DNA of 18,676 nt from an uncultured Lachnospiraceae bacterium (lineage in GTDB: Bacteria; Bacillota; Clostridia; Lachnospirales; Lachnospiraceae). Below, in pieces: positions 1 to 5,166 of the stretch. How positions within the stretch are numbered: the first letter of the stretch is position 1; each line of letters starts with the position of its first letter. Position numbers and translations under genes: made by a program. The notes beneath the pieces were generated by a model. That model made no database searches, had not been told where the DNA came from, and was given only the letters and a program-made list of their open reading frames with translations. Location of the stretch: the NCBI GenBank assembly GCA_946633495.1, contig CAMPAX010000021.1, positions 1 through 18,676 of the forward strand, read 5' to 3'.

Positions 1-800
1 AGAATCAGCTGAAGGATTGGGATTCTTTCTTTGCGGCAGCTAAAAAGCTGAAAGCTAAGGGTTATAAGATCGTAGCTACCTATGAGGACATTTATTATGC
101 GCTGACCAACTCCAGAACTTCCGGATGGATTCAGAAGGACAGTTCAGGAAAGGAATACTTTACTCCGGATGCAACCATCAAACAGTACATCCAGTATGCA
201 AAGACGCTTGTTGATTATGGATATACAGGAAATGATCTGGAAGAAGGTATGTGGACCATGACCTGGGCAGACGGAATGGCAGACGGAGGAAATGTATTTT
301 GTTATTTCGGATGTCCGTGGATGATCGGTGTTATGCGTGGTAACGGTGCTTCTGACGGTGGATGGGCAACCTGCGTAGGCCCGACCAGTTATTACTGGGG
401 CGGAACCTATGTCTGCGTCGGTGCGAATACGCCGAACCCTGAGCTTGCTGCATTCCTGCTTTATGAGCTTACCTGTGACCCGGATATTGCTGTAAACATT
501 ACAAATACAACGGGTGATGCAGTGAACAACAAAGAAGCTAACAGCAGGCTGACAAAGGGCGAGCTGGACAGCAAGAATGCCGCTCTTAAATTCTTCGGCG
601 GCCAAAATCCGTATGCTGTATGGGCGGATGCGGCAAAGGGAATCCGTCAGACGAATATGAATATCCAGGATAAGAATCTGCAGATGTTTATCATGGATGC
701 GGCCCGCGGATATATTGCCGGAGATTTCAGTTCGGTTGATGAAGCAGTGAAGGACATGAAGAAACAGGTATCATCCGAACTTGGTATTCCGTCGAAATAA
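1..800 (+). CDS. Extracellular solute-binding protein of a sugar-type ABC transporter (5' truncated)
   Basis: The reading frame is open from base 3 to the TAA at 798-800, giving 265 residues; the N-terminus, with the expected signal peptide and lipobox, lies upstream of the window. The composition is typical of the C-terminal lobe of family 1 carbohydrate-binding lipoproteins: aromatic-rich stretches (FCYFGCPWM, SYYWGGTYV), a 'NPELAAFLLYELTCDPD' segment like the helix in which such proteins keep 'PE/AA..F..FL.S', and a terminal amphipathic helix (SVDEAVKDMKKQV). Such proteins capture oligosaccharides outside the cell and deliver them to two permease subunits, which are not in this window. It has five cysteines, which is unusual for a secreted domain but tolerable in an anaerobe. 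No convincing terminator follows; the rpsO promoter starts 20 bases after the stop. The ligand cannot be told from sequence, and any link to the GH94 gene further on is speculative. Confidence 0.8.
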   Translation, partial: NQLKDWDSFFAAAKKLKAKGYKIVATYEDIYYALTNSRTSGWIQKDSSGKEYFTPDATIKQYIQYAKTLVDYGYTGNDLEEGMWTMTWADGMADGGNVFCYFGCPWMIGVMRGNGASDGGWATCVGPTSYYWGGTYVCVGANTPNPELAAFLLYELTCDPDIAVNITNTTGDAVNNKEANSRLTKGELDSKNAALKFFGGQNPYAVWADAAKGIRQTNMNIQDKNLQMFIMDAARGYIAGDFSSVDEAVKDMKKQVSSELGIPSK

Positions 801-820
801 AAAAAGCCTGCAAAAAAAAC

Positions 821-849
821 TTGCAAAAATAAACGAGATTTGTTACTAT
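821..849 (+). promoter_or_regulatory. Promoter of rpsO
   Basis: TTGCAA at 821-826 (-35) and TACTAT at 844-849 (-10) are separated by exactly 17 bases, with TG at 841-842 forming an extended -10. Transcription would start near 855-857, just before the leader hairpin. This is sequence inference by comparison with the sigma-A consensus. Confidence 0.65.
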
Positions 850-859
850 ATCGCAGGTA

Positions 860-903
860 CTGTTACTGCGCGACCGGAGACTCCGACCGTCACCCGGTAA
901 CAG
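860..903 (+). promoter_or_regulatory. Structured rpsO leader, candidate S15 autoregulatory element
   Basis: A perfect 7-bp outer stem pairs CTGTTAC (860-866) with GTAACAG (897-903). The stem continues through a U-G and a G-C pair (867/896, 868/895), mismatches, GAC/GTC (872-874/889-891), a three-base bulge, and an inner CGGAG/CTCCG hairpin (875-879/881-885). The hairpin begins about 4 bases after the predicted transcription start and ends 13 bases before the AGGAGG (917-922). S15 is known to repress its own mRNA through leader structures in several bacteria, and a U-G/G-C step is part of its 16S rRNA site. That this hairpin binds S15 is an inference. Confidence 0.5.
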
Positions 904-930
904 CGAATTATAAATCAGGAGGAATCAAAC

Positions 931-1197
931 ATGATTACCAAGGAACAGAAGGCTGAGATCATTGCAACCTATGGCAACGGCGAGGGTGATACCGGATCAC
1001 CGGAAGTACAGATCGCGATCCTGACAGCACGGATCAACGACCTGATCGAGCATTTCAAGGCTCATCCGCATGATCATCATTCCAGACGTGGTCTGCTGAA
1101 GATGGTTGGTCAGCGTCGTAACATGCTGGCATACCTGAAGAGCAAGGACATCGAGCGTTACAGAGCTGTTGTTCAGAAGCTTGGCCTGAGAAAGTAA
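931..1197 (+). CDS. rpsO: 30S ribosomal protein S15
   Basis: This 88-residue protein has the full usual length of S15, a primary 16S rRNA-binding protein of the small-subunit platform that binds the helix 20-22 junction and contacts the large subunit. Family signatures are clear: '[17 protein letters not shown]' in the N-terminal half, '[14 protein letters not shown]' (residues about 50-63) in the rRNA-binding helix-loop, and '[13 protein letters not shown]' near the end. The start is set by an AGGAGG at 917-922, 8 bases upstream of the ATG. It has its own promoter, a structured leader and a strong terminator, so it appears to be a single-gene unit. In many bacteria pnp follows directly; here an aroE-aroK fusion lies between them. 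Confidence 0.98.
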   Translation: MITKEQKAEIIATYGNGEGDTGSPEVQIAILTARINDLIEHFKAHPHDHHSRRGLLKMVGQRRNMLAYLKSKDIERYRAVVQKLGLRK

Positions 1198-1216
1198 TTT
1201 CGAAGAAGATTTCGAC

Positions 1217-1250
1217 AGAGAAAGCAGCGGGTGTCCGTTGCTTTCTTTGC
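1217..1250 (+). terminator. Rho-independent terminator of rpsO
   Basis: GAAAGCAGCGG (1220-1230) pairs with CCGTTGCTTTC (1235-1245) over 11 bp including one G-U pair, around a GTGT loop; the stem can extend by three more pairs into the TTT that follows. A T-rich tail (1246-1253) completes it. It ends before the aroE-aroK ribosome site at 1256-1261. Confidence 0.85.
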
Positions 1251-1268
1251 TTTATAAGGAGAATTCCT

Positions 1269-2645
1269 ATGAACAGAAATGAAATCACCGGCAACACCGG
1301 AGTCCTGGGGCTGATCGGAAATCCGGTCCGCCATACATTGTCCCCGCTGATCCATAATACACTGTCGGAAGAACTGGGCCTGGATCTTTTGTATCTTCCT
1401 TTTTCGGTGGAACAGGACCCGATAGCAGCGGTTCGAGGTGCATTCGCGCTGGGAATCCGTGGGCTGAATGTCACAGTTCCGCACAAGATGGCCGTAATGG
1501 AGGCATTGTCCGACATAGATGAAATGGCACGGATCATCGGTGCGGTGAATACGCTGGTCCGTACGGAGAATGGATTTAAAGGGTTTAACACAGATATGCC
1601 TGGCCTTGGAAGAGCGCTTGCCGTGCGAGGAATATCCCTGAAAGGACAGCAGGTGATCGTCCTTGGGGCAGGCGGGGCTTCCCGGGCGGTATGTACACTG
1701 GCGTTGTCAGAGGGGGCGGAGCAGGTGTGGCTGCTGAACCGGACCATCGAAAAGGCGGAGACACTGGCCGCAGATCTGAACCGGCATTTTGACGGGGAAA
1801 AACTGATCCCGCTGGCTGCTACCGACTGGAACCGGGTGCCGGAGAAGCCGTCTGTTTTTCTGCAGTGCACATCTCTCGGATTACATGAGGGTGAAGGGCT
1901 TCTGATCGACGACCCTGCATTTTACAAAAGAGCAACTTATGGCTATGATCTGATCTACAATCCGGCGGTAACGCCGTTCCTTTCAAGGCTTATGGAAATG
2001 GATATCCCCTGTGATAACGGGCTTTCCATGCTTCTGTATCAGGGAATCATTGCGTATGAGCTTTGGACAGGAAAGCGAGTTTCGAACGAACTGGCGGACA
2101 GGGTTATGACAAGGCTGAAACGTAGGCTTTATGGTGAAAATCTGGTCCTGGTGGGGTATATGGGATCGGGCAAATCCACTGTCGGACAGGTAATGGCTGA
2201 GAGAAGCGGACGTGCATTTTTGGATACGGATGCGGCGATCGAAGAAGCGGAAGGCAGTATCCGGGAGATCTTTGAGGAGCGAGGCGAAGAAGCGTTCAGG
2301 AGTATGGAAACCGGTCTTCTGAGACGGCTGGCTGATTCGGCCGTGAATACCGTGATCGCTACCGGCGGAGGAATTGTGCTTCGAAAAGAAAACAGAGAAC
2401 TTTTGAAGAAGATCGGCCGGGTGATCTGGCTGAAGGCAACGCCGGAGGAAACGATGTCCCGCGTAAAAAATGATACAGGACGCCCGCTGTTGGACAGTGC
2501 CTCCGAGCAGGAACTGTATGACAAGATCTGCCGGATGCTCCGGGAAAGAGAACCGGCCTATGAAGCGGCTGCGAACGAGGTCCTTCTCACAGACGGCAGA
2601 ACGGTGGGTGAGATCGTTCACGAAATCATCGACCCGTTCATCTGA
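1269..2645 (+). CDS. aroE-aroK: Bifunctional shikimate dehydrogenase / shikimate kinase
   Basis: The 458 residues hold two consecutive enzymes of chorismate (aromatic amino acid) synthesis in one chain. Residues 1 to about 285 are an AroE shikimate dehydrogenase: SPLIHN (25-30) for substrate binding, catalytic Lys73 in VTVPHK, catalytic Asp109 in NTD, the NADP-binding GAGGASRA loop (133-140), NRT (157-159) for the adenine ribose phosphate, and the closing NGLSMLLYQG (250-259). Residues about 290-458 are an AroK shikimate kinase: P-loop GYMGSGKST (296-304), DTD (319-321), ATGGGI (364-369) for shikimate, the GRPLL lid segment (404-408), and a late RERE-PAY segment. AAGGAG at 1256-1261 sets the start. 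Separately the proteins run about 280 and 170 residues, so neither half is truncated. No promoter is evident after the rpsO terminator, so expression may depend on read-through or a weak promoter. A 12-bp terminator follows. Confidence 0.95.
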   Translation: MNRNEITGNTGVLGLIGNPVRHTLSPLIHNTLSEELGLDLLYLPFSVEQDPIAAVRGAFALGIRGLNVTVPHKMAVMEALSDIDEMARIIGAVNTLVRTENGFKGFNTDMPGLGRALAVRGISLKGQQVIVLGAGGASRAVCTLALSEGAEQVWLLNRTIEKAETLAADLNRHFDGEKLIPLAATDWNRVPEKPSVFLQCTSLGLHEGEGLLIDDPAFYKRATYGYDLIYNPAVTPFLSRLMEMDIPCDNGLSMLLYQGIIAYELWTGKRVSNELADRVMTRLKRRLYGENLVLVGYMGSGKSTVGQVMAERSGRAFLDTDAAIEEAEGSIREIFEERGEEAFRSMETGLLRRLADSAVNTVIATGGGIVLRKENRELLKKIGRVIWLKATPEETMSRVKNDTGRPLLDSASEQELYDKICRMLREREPAYEAAANEVLLTDGRTVGEIVHEIIDPFI

Positions 2646-2660
2646 CGATACTGACAGAAG

Positions 2661-2696
2661 ATCTGCATGCTTCGAAAAATGTTGCGTTTTGCAGAT
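2661..2696 (+). other. Inverted repeat in the 3' region of aroE-aroK
   Basis: ATCTGCA (2661-2667) and TGCAGAT (2690-2696) are perfect 7-base complements with a 22-base loop, lying between the aroE-aroK stop and its terminator. It has no T-run. It could stabilise the mRNA 3' end or be chance. Confidence 0.35.
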
Positions 2697-2707
2697 GATC
2701 AACGCTT

Positions 2708-2737
2708 AAAACATCCCTTCACAAAGGGGTGTTTTTT
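2708..2737 (+). terminator. Rho-independent terminator of aroE-aroK
   Basis: AAAACATCCCTT (2708-2719) pairs with AAGGGGTGTTTT (2724-2735) over 12 bp with one G-U pair and a CACA loop, ending in six T (2732-2737). The A-rich left arm could also serve as a tail for transcripts from the other strand, but no minus-strand gene is seen. Confidence 0.9.
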
Positions 2738-2739
2738 GC

Positions 2740-2768
2740 TTGCGTATAATAGTAGGATATGGTAAAAT
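2740..2768 (+). promoter_or_regulatory. Promoter of pnp
   Basis: TTGCGT (2740-2745) and TAAAAT (2763-2768) are separated by 17 bases, with TG at 2760-2761 forming an extended -10. It starts right after the aroE-aroK terminator. A perfect TATAAT at 2745-2750 also occurs but has no -35 at the right distance. The predicted start is near 2775, leaving a leader of about 130 bases. Confidence 0.6.
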
Positions 2769-2784
2769 GACAAAGATTGCTTTG

Positions 2785-2870
2785 AGGTGAAACCGAGACT
2801 ACTGAAAAGCAGATCAGAGAATGCTGCGCCGGGCATTTCCGGGGTCGGTTTTTCAGTCGTTTCGGAACCT
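2785..2870 (+). promoter_or_regulatory. Long hairpin in the pnp mRNA leader, candidate autoregulatory element
   Basis: Bases 2793-2808 pair with 2850-2865 over 16 positions with one mismatch (T2800/C2858) and one G-U. The stem can extend outward after a small bulge through AGGT/ACCT (2785-2788/2867-2870). The apical part holds a smaller hairpin, CCGG (2829-2832) with CCGG (2839-2842), and a possible GCAG/CTGC stem. The ribosome site at 2894-2899 stays single-stranded. E. coli pnp is controlled through a leader hairpin cut by RNase III and trimmed by PNPase; an analogous role here is inference. Confidence 0.55.
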
Positions 2871-2906
2871 TGAAGGAATCGAATAAAATCCAAAAGGAGA
2901 TAAAAC

Positions 2907-4994
2907 ATGTACAAGAAGTATGAGATGGAACTTGCCGGACGTACGCTCCGCGTAGACGTGGATCGTGTCGGCAAGCAGGCAAATGGAGCAGTGCTCATTC
3001 ACTACGGAGATACTGTTGTGCTTTCGACGGCAACTGCATCCAAGGAACCCAGAGAAGGAATTGATTTCTTCCCGCTGTCAGTAGAATACAGTGAGAAGAT
3101 GTATGCCGTGGGCAAGATCCCGGGAGGCTTTAACAAGCGTGAAGGCAAGCCGTCGGAGAATGCGATCCTTACAGACCGTGTTATCGACCGCCCCATGCGC
3201 CCGCTGTTCCCGAAGGATTATCGTAATGATGTAACTCTTGAGAACCTGGTGCTCTCTGTTGATCCGGAGTGCTCACCGGAGCTGACAGCCATGATCGGTA
3301 CTGCCATCGCCGTATCGATCTCCGATATTCCGTTTGACGGCCCCTGTGCAACAACGCAGGTAGGTCTGGTAGACGGAGAACTGATCTTCAATCCGAATTC
3401 CACACAGAATCTGGCCTCCGATCTGAAGCTGACCGTTGCTTCTACCCGCGAGAAGGTCATCATGATCGAAGCAGGTGCAAATGAGGTTCCGGAAGATAAG
3501 ATGCTGGAAGCAATCTTTGCGGCACACAAGGTAAACCAGGAAGTGATCGCATTTATCGACAGCATCGTTGCCGAAGTGGGCAAGCCGAAACACAGCTATA
3601 AGAGCTATGCCATCCCGGAAGAGCTTTTCGCAGCCATGAAGGAAGTGGTTCCGCCGGAAGAGATGGAAGTTGCCGTATTTACGGATGACAAGCAGACCAG
3701 AGAGAAGAATATCGATGACATCAAGGCTAAGATGGCAGAGAAGTTCGCAGATAATGAGGAGTGGCTGGCACTTCTTGGCGATGCTCTGTATCAGTACCAG
3801 AAGAAGACAGTTCGTAAGATGATCCTGAAGGATCACAAGCGTCCGGACGGTCGTGCCATCAACCAGATCCGTCCTCTGGCAGCTGAAGTGGATCTGATCC
3901 CCCGTGTTCATGGTTCTTCCATGTTTACCAGAGGACAGACACAGATCTGCGATATCGTGACTCTGGCACCTCTTTCCGAGGCTCAGAAGATCGACGGTAT
4001 CGATCCGAACCTTACAACCAAGCGTTACATGCATCATTACAATTTCCCGTCCTACTCCGTAGGCGAGACCCGGGTATCCCGTGGTCCGGGACGTCGTGAG
4101 ATCGGCCACGGTGCACTTGCAGAGAGAGCGCTTCTTCCGGTACTTCCGTCCGAGGATGAGTTCCCGTATGCGATCCGTGCCGTATCCGAGACCTTCGAGT
4201 CCAACGGCTCCACATCCATGGCTTCCACATGTGCATCCTGTATGTCTCTGATGGCAGCAGGCGTGCCCATCAAAGCTCCGGTAGCAGGTATCTCCTGCGG
4301 TCTGGTGACCGGTGATACAGATGATGATTACATCGTTCTTACGGATATCCAGGGACTTGAGGACTTCTTCGGCGATATGGACTTCAAGGTTGCCGGTACC
4401 GAGAAGGGTATCACAGCCATCCAGATGGATATTAAGATCCATGGTCTGACGGATGACATTATCCGCGAAGCCATCGCACGTACCCGTGAAGCGCGGATGT
4501 ATATCCTGAATGAGGTTATGCTGAAGGCAATCCCGGAACCGCGTAAGGAACTTTCCAAGTATGCACCGAAGATCGTATCCATGAACATCGATCCGGATAA
4601 GATCGGTGAAGTGATCGGTCAGAAGGGCAAGACCATCAACGGCATCATCGAAGAGACCGGCGTTAAGATCGATATCGATGATTCCGGCCGGATCGATATC
4701 TGCGGCGTGGAGCAGGAAGGAATTGAGAAAGCTCTTTCCATCATCCATTCCATCGTGGATCCCATCGAGGTCGGCAAGACCTACGAGGGCAAGGTTGTCC
4801 GCATTATGCCGTACGGTGCATTCGTACAGCTGTCTCCGAACAAGGATGGTATGATCCATATCTCCAAGCTGGCTCCTCACAGAGTAGCAAAGGTGGAGGA
4901 TGTGGTAAATATCGAAGACATCGTTCGTGTCAAGGTGCTTGAGGTGGATCGTATGGGTAAGATCAGCCTGAGCCTGAAAGACGCTGATAAATAA
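2907..4994 (+). CDS. pnp: Polyribonucleotide nucleotidyltransferase (PNPase)
   Basis: PNPase is a trimeric 3'-5' exoribonuclease that uses phosphate to degrade mRNA to nucleoside diphosphates and can add tails in reverse. The 695-residue length is normal. Domain order is complete: first RNase PH domain (about 1-210, with FFPLSVEYSEKMYAVGKIPGG-type core), helical linker (about 230-300), second RNase PH domain (about 310-545) with GDMDFK at 489-494 of the active site and the 'SNGSTSMAS' phosphate-binding stretch, KH domain with the GQKG loop at 571-574, and a C-terminal S1 domain from about 622. AAGGAG (2894-2899) sits 7 bases before the ATG. Lys codons are almost all AAG, as in highly expressed genes of this window. 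It has its own promoter, a structured leader and a terminator. Confidence 0.98.
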   Translation: MYKKYEMELAGRTLRVDVDRVGKQANGAVLIHYGDTVVLSTATASKEPREGIDFFPLSVEYSEKMYAVGKIPGGFNKREGKPSENAILTDRVIDRPMRPLFPKDYRNDVTLENLVLSVDPECSPELTAMIGTAIAVSISDIPFDGPCATTQVGLVDGELIFNPNSTQNLASDLKLTVASTREKVIMIEAGANEVPEDKMLEAIFAAHKVNQEVIAFIDSIVAEVGKPKHSYKSYAIPEELFAAMKEVVPPEEMEVAVFTDDKQTREKNIDDIKAKMAEKFADNEEWLALLGDALYQYQKKTVRKMILKDHKRPDGRAINQIRPLAAEVDLIPRVHGSSMFTRGQTQICDIVTLAPLSEAQKIDGIDPNLTTKRYMHHYNFPSYSVGETRVSRGPGRREIGHGALAERALLPVLPSEDEFPYAIRAVSETFESNGSTSMASTCASCMSLMAAGVPIKAPVAGISCGLVTGDTDDDYIVLTDIQGLEDFFGDMDFKVAGTEKGITAIQMDIKIHGLTDDIIREAIARTREARMYILNEVMLKAIPEPRKELSKYAPKIVSMNIDPDKIGEVIGQKGKTINGIIEETGVKIDIDDSGRIDICGVEQEGIEKALSIIHSIVDPIEVGKTYEGKVVRIMPYGAFVQLSPNKDGMIHISKLAPHRVAKVEDVVNIEDIVRVKVLEVDRMGKISLSLKDADK

Positions 4995-5003
4995 GTGATT
5001 TAC

Positions 5004-5042
5004 GCATCGGGCGGGCGCAGCTGCCCGCCTGACGCATCTTTT
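5004..5042 (+). terminator. Terminator of pnp
   Basis: GGCGGGC (5010-5016) pairs perfectly with GCCCGCC (5023-5029) around a GCAGCT loop, and the stem extends to 13 positions (5004-5016/5023-5035) with one mismatch and one G-U pair. Only four T follow (5039-5042), so the tail is short, but the stem is very GC-rich. Confidence 0.75.
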
Positions 5043-5082
5043 GGTATATTACCGATGGGGTGACTTTTGAGTACTTTGTTCG

Positions 5083-5101
5083 CAGATCTTCACCTGATCT
5101 G
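5083..5101 (+). promoter_or_regulatory. Inverted repeat upstream of the GH94 gene, possible operator
   Basis: CAGATC (5083-5088) and GATCTG (5096-5101) are perfect complements with a 7-base spacer. A bound regulator of the phosphorylase gene is possible, but no regulator gene is present and no clear promoter could be placed relative to it. Confidence 0.3.
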
Positions 5102-5120
5102 TGGATGATACGGGCGGTTT

Positions 5121-5147
5121 GAATGTGATATACATTCGAAAATGTAT
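5121..5147 (+). promoter_or_regulatory. Overlapping inverted repeats just upstream of the GH94 gene
   Basis: ATACATT (5130-5136) and AATGTAT (5141-5147) form a perfect 7-bp hairpin with a CGAA loop ending 6 bases before the AAGGAGG (5154-5160). A second repeat, GAATGT (5121-5126) with ACATTC (5132-5137), overlaps it and is mutually exclusive with it. It could be a DNA operator or an mRNA stem affecting ribosome access. Confidence 0.4.
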
Positions 5148-5166
5148 GAAATAAAGGAGGTTATAC

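Noticed and set aside
801..820. Possible terminator after the solute-binding protein gene
   Set aside because: TGCAA/TTGCA (5 bp) around an A-run is too weak, and no T-run follows; the stretch mostly forms the rpsO promoter.
4401..4408. GAGAAGGG, identical to the B. subtilis SpoIIIE orientation motif
   Set aside because: A single copy within the Glu-Lys-Gly codons of pnp is expected by chance; only a genome-wide strand bias would be meaningful.
3273..4880. 535-codon open frame on the minus strand opposite pnp
   Set aside because: The plus strand clearly encodes full-length PNPase with all domains. The antisense product is rich in His, Cys and Ile/Asp in a pattern produced by the codon bias of the sense gene, and it has no recognisable domain.
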